A stretch of DNA of 64,000 bases from Brasenia schreberi (taxonomy: Eukaryota; Streptophyta; Magnoliopsida; Nymphaeales; Cabombaceae). This document shows positions 35,181 to 47,100 of the stretch, in pieces. The DNA lies in the NCBI GenBank assembly GCA_036023115.1, contig JAYKKT010000088.1:5355001-5419000 (forward strand), written 5' to 3'. Made by a program: the position numbers and the translations under genes. The notes under the pieces are model-generated. The model was given only the letters and a program-made list of their open reading frames with translations, was not told the DNA's origin and did not search any database. The first letter of the stretch is position 1; the number at the start of each line of letters is the position of its first letter.

Positions 35181-38100
35181 GTAAACCGCGTTCTTTTCTG
35201 CATTTTCAATGTACAAGAGTTTTTATTGTACGGAAAACGAATCTTGCAATATGAAAGTTCGTGCCAAGTTTTTAGGTTCGAACTCTCGAAGATATAGCAT
35301 ATTTCTTCGTAAGATGCAGCGGTTTCTGCTTCCTTATCTCACAAAAAGTCTGTTACGCTGTTCAATTATCACTTAGGAAGACAGGTATTCGATTTACCCT
35401 ATAGTGTTTTTTCTTTGGAAATGGAGAGGGAGACGACGATGGTTAGCTGTCAGTAATTTTGACCCAGGGAAAAAAAGAGAGCTTTTCCGGTGTCTATCGT
35501 AATTGGTTTATTAATTTTTGCTGTTCAATTATCACTGCAGAAAAAAATTGAGTTTGTTTTGATCTATTTTATAGTCGTCATCGTTGAACGTTCAATTGAA
35601 GATGTTTTCCGAAAAGAGGTCCAGTTTCTTGTTATCTTATGCACGATTTGCTCTTTCATCTTTCTAATTTTTATGATTACTTACGATGCTCTTCCCTTTT
35701 TCTTCTAGAGGAACTTTAATCTCACATTTGTGAATTGACGTCAAAGTATGCAAAATAATTTCCTTCAGGTTGCTACAATATCGAAACTTTCTCCCCTGAA
35801 AGCTACTGCTATTAAATGCATATTCCCAACTTATTTTAGCGTCATATTTGTTATTTTAGTTGACATCAGATTGAATCTTTAGCAAGAGAATGAAAAGCCT
35901 AAAGCATATAGCATGAATAGGTAGGACCAGAAATTCATCTGTCAGAACATAGAAAATGAGTGCATAAGGCTATCCATTTACTTTCTAGTCCATCTCTGAG
36001 CTTATCATGCATATTATTCTGTTAAATTCTATCACAGGAGGAGAAAAACGAGACAATTGGTGCTTCTGACCACAGCAGAATATTTCAAGGAATTCTGTTT
36101 GAGATACCAGAAACTGGACTTGCTACGGTAAGTCTCATTTCCTATATTGGCTTGACAACAACCTTTTATCTGCAGTCTTCTCCAAGATTCATCTGCTTTA
36201 TTGTGCTAGACTTGCTGCCACCTCCCTCCTCCTCCTCCTTGTTTTACAGCAATTTCTACATGAACCAATCCATGGTATATGATTTTGTGAATATTTTATT
36301 TATCGTCTCATGAGTCAGAGATATTCGGATATAACAATTTCCTGTCATAGAATCTCTTATTTATTTGGACTATAAGTCTCTTAAAAGTTAGGTTTCTCTT
36401 TATCACTTGATCTTGTTTCTTGTTATGATTTGGTTGAAAGAAGTTACTATAACGTGCCCTTGCCTAAAAGTGGTCAATATTTTTTACAAAATTATTTTGG
36501 AGGACTACATCCAAGATGTTACATATGCTTTAAACTTCAATAATATGCCACCTACACAAATAGACTCCAGTTGCATTTGTTGCTTGTAACCTTCATTTCT
36601 TCTAAGACACGGACATTTTATAAGAAGTCTGCTCGTCACCTACCCTAGTCCATTACTGTATGAATAATATTCGTTGCTGCAGTATGAGAAGCAGCTGCAT
36701 GGCCTTTCTTGTGCCTTTGAATCCAAAGGTACCTGGAGAAAGTTTATCATTGTTATCAAGCCTTGTCTGAACTAGATTAGGTTGGTTAGTCTGTCCTGCT
36801 GCTTCTGTAATGCAGAAAGAGAGAACGCACAACCCGCGATTGTTGGGTCAGAGAATAAACAATTTATCAACTTTGATACTTAGCTATACGATGCATTATG
36901 CTGCTGTGCTGTTGTTATTGATTTATACTTGCATTAGTACATCACTGTTCTTAAGCTGTGGATTGTTCACCATATGGTTGTTGGCTTGTTGAGCATTGTT
37001 ACATATTTTGTTTTTCTAAACAAAAGTGGTGTGTCTTTCATGTCACAGCCACCCTTTTTGGATTGACAATCCTAAGGTCCTCTCTTGATGTAACGAAGAT
37101 GATACTTCAACATGTTGAATGGAGCAGCGGATATCCAATTCACATATACAACAATCGTGAGTCACCATAGGATGACTATGAAAAGCCTTAGAAAAGGCTA
37201 GAATAATAACAAATACACTCAAAAGAATGTATATAAATTAGCCAAGAAGGCTTACCATTTATTATGTACAAGGTAAGTATTTATAAAATGGAGAATAGAG
37301 AAAGGGGAAAGAGTAGCATTCAACTGATGAAAGTAGCCATTAGGGCCCCTAATGGCTATGTTAGCTTGGGTAGTCCTAGTGTCAGGTGGCCGTGATGCTT
37401 GATTACATATATGTATACTTTCATAATAAAAAAATACAGCAAAAATATACAATAAATATATGTATTTTAACATTCCTTCAAACTGACGATATCATCACCG
37501 AAAGTTTAGGAACCAAAATTTAAAAGCGTGGGACCGGTAGTGATTTAGTGAAGACATATGCAAGTTGATACTTTGATCACACAAAGTGTAGTGCCAAGTG
37601 TTCTTATAGGTGTTCTTCCTGAATGTAGTGACAGTCCAGATCGATGTGTTTTGATGCGTTGATGAAATGTGTTATTGTTGGCTATATATATAACACTTTT
37701 GTTATCACAACTTCAAGTGATGCTCCAAGATCATGAAGAAGTCTTTTTACCATGGTTAGTTCTCTAGTTGTTTTGGCCATTACTCTTATTTTGCTTCAGT
37801 AGATAAGAGTAATACCTTTTGTTTCCTTTTGCATCTTCATGAGATAAGAGTCTTTAAAAAAAGATGCATAGCCTATTGTGGAGTGTCTGTCGTTAATATC
37901 ACCACCCTAGTCACCATCAGTGCATGCAATTAACTGAGGTAGGGAGAAAAAGGATAAGAATACTCCCTTTTTAATTGTATGTCAGACATATCGTATTATC
38001 CACATGACGACACTCATATGTAAAGTGGTAGGTGCATCGTGAAATAGACTTACAATATGTAAACATTAGTGATGTTGGGACGAGTAATGGTCAAGTATGT

Positions 38101-41100
38101 CAATTTTGTAACGAGTGAGATCCTTGAGTGAATCACCAACTGTAAGTCTCATCTTTTGGTTAATTTCCTCAGGTGTCTCGACTGCCTTATCATCTGTTAG
38201 TCCAAATCTAACAACAACATCATTAGCAAATTTATTTTGAGTAAAAAAGAAACCTCTATAATTTCTTGTTACCTCAATACCCAAAAAGTACCGTAGACAT
38301 GTAAGATCCTTTATTTTAAACACCCTACCAAGGTCTCATTTGATATTTTGGATCCGAATTATATTACTACCTGTAATAATCATATCATCTACGTATAGCA
38401 AGAAAATAATAATACTTGCACCAGATCACTTTATAAACAAAGCATTGTATATATAATAGGTAATAAAACCATTATATATTATAAACTCGCTCATTTTGTC
38501 AAACCAAGCCTTAGGAGCTTGTTTAAGCCCATACAAAGATCTTTTAAGACGAAGAATTTGATTCTTTGGAATGGTAAGACCATGAGTAGGTTCCATATAA
38601 ACCTCTTCTTTTGGCCATACATTTAAAAGCATTCTTAACATTCATTTAAAAAATATTCTAGTTTTTAATTGCACTAAAAGCAATAAGAGTCTTAACAATT
38701 GTCAAATGATGGACATTCAAATATTTTATCAAATGATGTACAACTATGGCACAAAAGACTTTACCATTCAAATGTTCAAAAGTTGTATCAATGTATCATT
38801 GGAATAAAAAATATTGAGATTTTTTTTGGATTGTGTTCTTGGCAAAATGCAACATCTTTTATTTTCAAACAAAACATATATTACAAGCAAACCTTTTGAA
38901 ATTGTATACTTGGATGTTTGAGGTTCCGCATCTATTATGTTAAAAGCTATATCACACGGGTGTGGGTGCGGGATACGGAAAATTTCAAAAATTTTAGGTG
39001 CAGCGACACGGCTAGAGTATATAATATTATATATTATATATAATATTTAAGCTACATAAATCAATCATAATACAACTAGTATTTGCTAATTTTGAGTGCA
39101 CATAGGTATCAATTAGCAAGTTCCCTCATAATGATCTGAAACTTACAATGATTTTACGAGCTACAAAATATCCAAGTTATGGATTCAAAGAGTTTCGAGA
39201 TCTTTTGTAGGATATAACATATACTAGTATTTGTGCTAGGATCCACTAGTGATGTCATACTCTTCCGTTCTATTGATCTAGTAATGTTCCTGGCCTTTAA
39301 ATGTGTTTGGTGACAGAGATTATTCTGTGCAAAGGCATACAGTATGGAGTCAAGAATCCAATCAGATTGAGTAATAAGAAACCAATTGTTCGCACCCAAA
39401 TCATTCAAGCTAATATTCTATACAGCTACAATAGTAAGTACACAACTTTATATTAAAGCAAAACATATAAATGGTAAACAACTACTAATTTCATCATAAT
39501 ACACAAATCAATCTTCATTATCCGGACCCATTTATCCATGAGTTACAAAAAAAAATTGCAATTTTCTTTTTGGCCATGCCGCACCGACACGGTGTCGGTG
39601 TCGCACCAGTGTCGAGGTCGACACTCCACCCCTTAGAAGTGTCAGTGTGACTTAGGTTAAAAGAGGTGTTGCCTATTATGTCATCTTTATTGATGACTTT
39701 ACTAGATATACGTGGGTATATTTATTAAAGACAAAATCTGATGTTTTTGTTACATTCTATAACCATGTATATCTAGTAAAGTCATTAATGTCTTCAAGCA
39801 AACCTAAATACCTTTATTGAATGTGTGTTCTTTGGGTATGATATATACAAAAAAAGGTTATAGATGTCATGATCCCAAGAAGACAAACTCTATGTGTCAA
39901 GAGATGTTAAGTTCTTTGAAAATGAATTTGTGTTTCAAAATCAAGCTTCTAATTCCATTCATGAAACTAGATATTCCTTTTTGAGTGATATTTTAGGTAA
40001 TCTAAAAGGAAACATAGAAAGTCAACATGATGAATCAATATCTTCTAGGAGGATAACTCCGAAAACTATTGAACCTACTCCAAGAAAATCTAATAGCAAT
40101 TCTAGACCCCCTATAGATTTGTTTCTTATGAAACCTTTTCTCCAAGACGTAGAGCTTTATTAAATGCAATTTTAGCTATAAAGGAACCCAAAACATTTAA
40201 GAAAGCTCAAACATTCTAAGACTGGATTCATGTTATGAACGAGGAACTAGATGCCCTACATAGAGCACAAACATGGGAAATTGTAACACGTCCTAAAACC
40301 AGGAAACCAATAGGGTGTAGATGGGTATACAAAATCAAGACCAATGGTGATGATATCTGTAGATGTGAAATTTTATTCTAAAGTCTATGTAGAGACTTGA
40401 AATCAAATTTACAAACTACGTTGTGCGTGAGCGTGCCAGCTAGTTTACTTAAACTAGCAAAATGATATTATGACTTCTATAGCGATTATGGGTAAGTAAA
40501 TTCTTTTCGACTTAGGCCTTCTTGAACCGACGCTTAAGGGTCAGCCTAGATGCTTTGAGGATTGTTTTATGTCTGATGTATTCTCAAAATCCACTTTCAA
40601 TTTTTAAGGACTTAACCCAACTCGTGAACTTAGTTTTTGAAAGAAATTTTTTCAAAGTCCTTAAAAACAAAAATTGATTATGTTTTTATAGACTTATTTC
40701 TGATTTTTTTTTTATAGCTTATAAATCTCCAAAAATCTTGAAAATTTTACAGGAAAAATATGTTGATATGGAGATTCATAAACTATTTTTATTCTAATTT
40801 GTGGTGTTGTGGATGTGCATAATTAAATCAGACAGTGACTCTTACTCAGACATTTGAAACAAATCTGTGGCAGAAATACACAGGTTTTGTAAAAAAAGTA
40901 TATCTCGGTGCACAGACCTCCAATTTCTATGAACTTGGTCTTATTGGAAAGCTATGAATCTCAACATTCCAATGAGACAGTTTTCAATGAAATTGGTTCA
41001 CTACAGACAAAGTTATGGGATGATAACCCAACCTCTGTTACGGGAAATGCAAATTTTATAGGTTCTGTTTTGAATTTGTCCGATCTTCTTTGATTTTATT

Positions 41101-44100
41101 TACGGGGTTGCACGACCCTAAAATTCTTGAAAATTTTATTAGAAGTGGGTCTGTGTGTAGAATAGATGTGCAAAGTTTCGGAGCATTCGGAGCAGAGATC
41201 AAGGAATTAAAAATCAAACATTCGATGTATGCAAGATGCAGAAAGCGGGTTTTCCGATTTTACAACATACATGAATGCATTTCATCCAAGATTAAAAGAC
41301 AATCTACAACAATAAAAATGTAAATGACTAAAGGAAATGAAGGAAAGTATGATTATAGCTTAAGTATAGAGGGGATTAGGAGATATAAGAGCTTACAATG
41401 TATATTGGGGTAGGAGAAATAAAAAATCAAACACATGACATGCATCTAATGAACATAAAAAAAATTAGACAGCATAATCCTTAACTATTATATCAATGAA
41501 TGGAGTCAGCTACTCCTTAATTACAGCTCCTTTTGAATTAAATGAAAGTAAAGAAGAGATGAAATTGAAATAGAGGAGAGAATTTGACCTTTGTCGTGAC
41601 ACTCTTGGCGAATTGATGAAGATGATTTGAAGGGGGCAGAACCTTCTCCCTTCTCTCTCTCTTTTCTCTCTCTCTCTCTCTCTTTCTCTCCCTCTCTTGC
41701 TGTAGGATTCTCTCTCTTTTCTCACCTCTCTTCAATGCCTAAAACCCAGCCCCAAGGCCCCCTTTTATAGATTTCAAGGCGGGCCTCTAGGGCCTTCCAT
41801 GGTTTTGGACTTTGGGCCACTTCACTACAATTTGATCCAATAGATGACCCATTGTTGCACATGGGTGCATGTGGTGGAGCCCACATGGTCCATGCTTTCA
41901 TTTGAGTAAGGCTTGGAGTGGTCGAGCCACTCTAGCCTAAGTCCTTCCCTTGGTCGAGCCACTCTAGCCAACGTGCTTGTTTGGCTTGGTCTTGGTGTCT
42001 TGACTTCACCCTTTTGGCCGACCTTAGCCCATCATACTTCATATCTTGGATTGATTCGGGTATGGTCCTTCGCTTTGGCCTTACCTTAATTGAGCTAAAG
42101 TCTTAATCGAGCTATCTTGTTATGCCTTGGTCATAGGATGTCTTTGACCTTTTTTTGATACATCCACTTGAGTTTGAACCTGTTTGAATTTAAATTGATC
42201 CTCCCTTTGAGTTGAATTGAATCGAACTTGGGACACCTTGCTTGACCTTGAGATTGGAGTTTGACAGTTACTCGTGCCTTAACCCATTCTTTGCTTCGAG
42301 TTTGGCTAGACTTCACCCTGAATCATCTGCATTAACCTTTAAGAATTCTGTTTTGCTTGATTATCTTTTCAGTTAAGATTTATGGTTTCAAATATTTCCT
42401 TTTTGATGATTTAAAACATTTCATTTATGATTTAAAACCATTTCATTTGAGATATATTTGAAAACATCGAGTTTTACCGAAATCTTCAAATATTCTTTTT
42501 AGAAAACAATTGAGTCTCATTCCCAATGTTTGTTTGCACGGATGACCTACTTTCGTTCATCGAGTTAGTCTTTACTGTTTCAATCACTTTAACCCTTTGT
42601 TGGGTGTAGAGTGTCGGACCACTTTAACCATTTTTTGTGGGTGTAGGGTCTCGAACCACTTTAACCACTTTAACCCGATCAGGCGAATTTTTGAGGTCTC
42701 GTTTGGATTGACTTGATTTTGAATTTCAAAGGTTTTAAAATTTTATAAATTTGACATTTTGCAAATATTTTGTAGGTTTAGTTCCCAATGTCTCATTTTC
42801 ACCTGTTTCTTTACGAAAAATGGTTTGAAATTATCCTTTCTTTGAAGGCAGTCATTTAAAAAAGCAGAATCCCACTCATTTGGCCTTGAGGGCAAAGTAG
42901 TCACTTTTTGAACTTTTGTCAAAATTAGATTTTTTTATAGGGACTGTAATATACCCTTATTTTGAGGTTGTTACAAAATTTTGGTGCATAATTGAGTTCA
43001 TTTAAGATATCTTTATTTGAGAAACCCTTAAAAAACCCAAAACTACAATTTTTATTTGAAAAAGACAAAATTTCTAAAAGATCAAAAATTTTGTTTTGAT
43101 TTTGTTTTGGGTGTTTAAAGTATCCTAGAATGATACAAAACTAGGATAGTGGCCGAAGGATACTCACAAGAATATGGTATTAACTAAGAGGAAACCTTTG
43201 GTTCAATAGCTAGAATGACAACTGTTAGGACTCTTATTGCTCTTAGTGTAATTAAAAACTGGAATATTTTTTAAATGGATGTTAAGAATGCTTTTTTAAA
43301 TAGATAGCTAAAAGAAGAGGTTTACATGGAACCTCCTCTTGGTCTTAACATTCTAATTCTTCGTCTTGAAAGGTCTTTATATGGACTTAAACAAGCTCTT
43401 AAGGCTTGGTTTCTTAAAATGAGTGAGTTTATGACATGTAATGGTTTTACTACTTGTTATATTGATATTGCTTTGTGTATAAAGCGATATGTTGTATGTA
43501 TTGTTATTCTCTTGCTGTATATAGATGATATAATCATTACAAGGAGTGATGTCATTGAGATCCAAAATATTACATGAGACCTTAGTAGGGCTTTTAAAAT
43601 GAAGGATCTTACACGTCTACATCTACGGTACTTTTTTGATATCAAGGTAAAAAGAAATGATAGAGGTTTATTTTTGTTTAAAAGTGACATTTATAGAGGG
43701 TTCCACCTTCGATACATTCACATAGCTCTATAATTTTTTGAATATAAATAGTTTTCCATTAATTGCGTTCATGATTGTAGTTGAAAGTTGTTAATTGAAA
43801 ATTGAAACCCTTTTCTATCTTCAAGGAGTACAAGCTTCAAAAGAGTAAACTTATTTGGATAAATGCTTGAAAAATACTATAAATCTTCAAATCCCTTCAA
43901 TAGAGACTTCTAGACTTTGGCATGTTTATCGAGACAACGACTTGATAATCACGAAGAGCAGATAGGCTCTGATACCATGTAATTAAGATGATACTTCAAC
44001 GTGTTAATTGGAGCAATGAATATCCAATACACGGATACAATCATCATGAGTTACTAGAGGATGACTATAAAAAGCTTTAGAAAATGCTAGAATAATAGCA

Positions 44101-47100
44101 AATGCACTAAATATAGTAAATACACTAAAAAGAATGTATATAAATTGGCCAAGAAGTCTTAACATTTATTATGTACAAGGTAAATATTTATAGAGCGGAG
44201 AAGAGAGAAAGGGGAGAGAGTGGTTGTGGGCAGCTATGCCAGCTGCTGAAAGTTGCCGTTAACCCCCTGATGGCCCAAGTGTCCTTGGTGCCAGGTGGCC
44301 TTGATTACACGTATGCACACTTTTATAATGATAAAGATACAGTAAAATATATAGATAAATACATGTATTTTAACACTTGACACATGTGCTAGATACTATT
44401 GACATCTTAATCATTGATCAAGGTGTTTAAATTTGTTTGCCACCTTTCTTTAATTTCTTTTTTAATTGAATCTCTTAATACTCTGTGTTCAATATTCAAC
44501 CTCTTGCCAAACGTGGAAGATATCATTGTTCTCCTTTCCCTTTCAGCTGTAGAACCATGTAGCGTTTTTCTTTATACTTCACTTGACAAGTATGAATGTC
44601 ATTTATACATTGATGTTGCTTTATATTTCTCCTTTTTCCATAATAATCATGATTTTTAATCTGCCATTATGAAATCTGATCCAGTCTTTATTGATTCACC
44701 CTCATAGGCCCAAGAGTTGATCATGGAGAACCCTGTCAATGATTGTCTCTTTATGGCATCCTTGCAAATCAGTGATTCATCTTTACATAAGCAACTGGTT
44801 TGCACTTTACATATACCTCCGTTAATATGTTTTTGTTTATTAGTCATATTTTACTAAGCTATGTATATGAAATTAAAAATGGCGTACTGATAAGAAATTC
44901 ACATGCATGTTGCACTTCAGTTTGATGGTTTGTATTTTCTGACTAATTGGTCTAAGCCTGGGTCTGGGTCCACTTGTGTTTGGTAGCACTTTTACAAGGG
45001 AGCCATCATTTTCTCATGGTGCAGTCACAGTGCAAATAGAGTTGCAAAACTCATACATATGGCATAAAAGAAAAGCATGATTATTTCTAACAAGAGAAGG
45101 GAATATCTTGAATTTTGAAGAGCATCAAGCAAGGAGAAGTAGCTTTTCTACAACCCAGATGCACAAAGTGTCACGGATTCCTAAGACACAAGTTCTAAAG
45201 AGAGGAGGAAATTTTGTTTTCAGACAATAAATAGGAGAGGTGTAGAAAGAATAATATTGTGAGCAGATGAGCCTTCCAAAACCATCAGAATATCAGAAAA
45301 CAAAAAATCATCTAAGACTAATTTATCTTGTCTTACTTGCTTAGAAAGTACACAAATGAAAGGTCGATTTTTAGCAGGAAACTTCATATTGGAGGTTATC
45401 TGGAAAAAAATTAGTTAGACTGTGGAGCTCTCATTACTACCATATTCAAAACTTGCTCAAATTCGACTTTTTGCATGTTTGCCATTACCTACCAGCATAT
45501 GTTTGATTCTTATTCAATCTAAGATAACTGAAATCAAACTCTATAACATCTCTTACAAATACCAAATACTGCCATTGCCTTTCTAATACTGCCGGTGTTG
45601 ATTGTACCTAGCTTATGCTTTTCATATCCTTTCCTGTCCTATAATTGTTGTAATAAATACTTGAACACTTGCTTCCCATTCCTGTGTTGTGTTTCGCTTA
45701 TAATGGTCATTTGTAAAGCATAAACACACTCTTTTTTTAATTGTAGCAGCTGATGTTATGATGTAATATGTTCCTGTTTACATTAATTTTGTCCAAAACT
45801 TTTATATCTGCAGGGCATTTTTGAAAATATATCTGGTGCTGAGAGCTTGTACCTAAAGGACCTTGTTCAGCCGCATGATTTTGTGAACAGCATGAAACCA
45901 GAGTATCGTGTGGAATGTTCTCTTGAAGCTGCTGGTTATGCTCAAAATGAAGAACCATGCATAAGCATAATACCCTTCTTTGAATCTTGTGACTCAGGCT
46001 TGTTTTTGCACAGTTCTAATACTGTGGAGGAAACATTTCATGCCATTGTTACTGATATTAGTATCAAGCCCCTATTCGAGTACAACAGTTTGGATTTCAA
46101 AAGCTGTGATCTACTGAGTGACTGTACTGTGAATAACTTTCGAGGATGTGGTTTATACAAACGTATTATGGATGCTGAGCTTCACGTGCCAGGTCTGACA
46201 CTACTTAAAGAGATCGAACTCAATATGTGTTTGGTTTTAAAGATGTTGGACCATTGTTATTTACCCTCGGAACAAATTGTTTCATTTGATGAGGTGCAAC
46301 TCCTTCATTTTTCCTTCATTGAGACCATCTTATCATATGATAACTATGTAATTCCCACCGACCATGACTTTTTGGAGCCTTCTTTGGCTGAGTCGACCTC
46401 AAGTAGAAGCTTTTATGAAGTTCTTGTTAGTCCTGAGCTAGTTTTGACAGATGATATGTTCAAGTCATTGCTGGTACCTGCTATAGACGATGACAAAGAA
46501 ACAGTGTCCTTGTCAGCAATTATTAAAGGCGTTTTTTGTGACTTACAAATGTATAGTTCATCTGCAAGTGATCAGATTTATCTGGATTGGCATCTCTCTC
46601 AAGAAGATGAGTGCACACGTTCTATATGTTGTATCTTCAAAAGCAGGTTGGATATAGTAACTTCTTGTGAAATACCATCTAGATTTGCGCATCCAAAGGA
46701 TGACATGATCATCAATGGTATCCTTTTTGATGATCGTTTGACTGAGTCATCCACAATTTATCATTCACAAGAAAAATGTGAAGCAACCCAAAAGCAGATG
46801 TTCAAAACAGAAGACACTGAAATGCTTCCATATGGTGAAAATGCTTTGAAGGATAAGTCAGAGAAGGTCTCTTTATTGATAGAATCTATGTCACTGTCGA
46901 GTGACCTAAACTTTTTCTTGAATGCCAGAAAAGGAACTGCAACAAGAAGTTGTGAAGATGAACTCCAGAACAGAGCTGCTGAAGAGACCACTGCTGTGGT
47001 TGCACCTTCCATGTACTTGAACAAGTCATTCAGTTCTCCAGGTGTAATTTCTCATACATGGAACGTTGAGGTTCATTTCATAATTCCTTCAGATGTTATC

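Larger units (their letters stand above)
37089..44375 (-). mobile_element. Ty1/copia retrotransposon with internally inverted pol, carrying nested inserts
   Basis: Direct LTRs 37089-37472 and 43978-44375 are flanked by the identical 5-bp target duplication CTTGA (37084-37088, 44376-44380). Next to the right LTR lies GCTCTGATACCA (complement of the tRNA-Met primer site), and next to the left LTR lies the complement of a polypurine tract, so the element is on the minus strand. Minus-strand pol is found only at 38066-38700; from about 38705 to 43735 the pol text (GAG pre-integrase, integrase, reverse transcriptase) runs on the plus strand, and part of the reverse transcriptase occurs in both arms. 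The gag start reappears on the minus strand near 43770. Nested inside are a small DNA transposon (38947-39655) and a solo LTR (40358-43119). It sits in SHOC1 intron 4. Confidence 0.88.

Noticed and set aside
41510..41735. Arg/Glu-rich small proteins
   Set aside because: They are translations of a CT/GA simple repeat in the large LTR.
43967..43978. tRNA gene fragment
   Set aside because: It is the complement of a retroelement tRNA-Met primer site directly abutting the LTR; no cloverleaf can be drawn.
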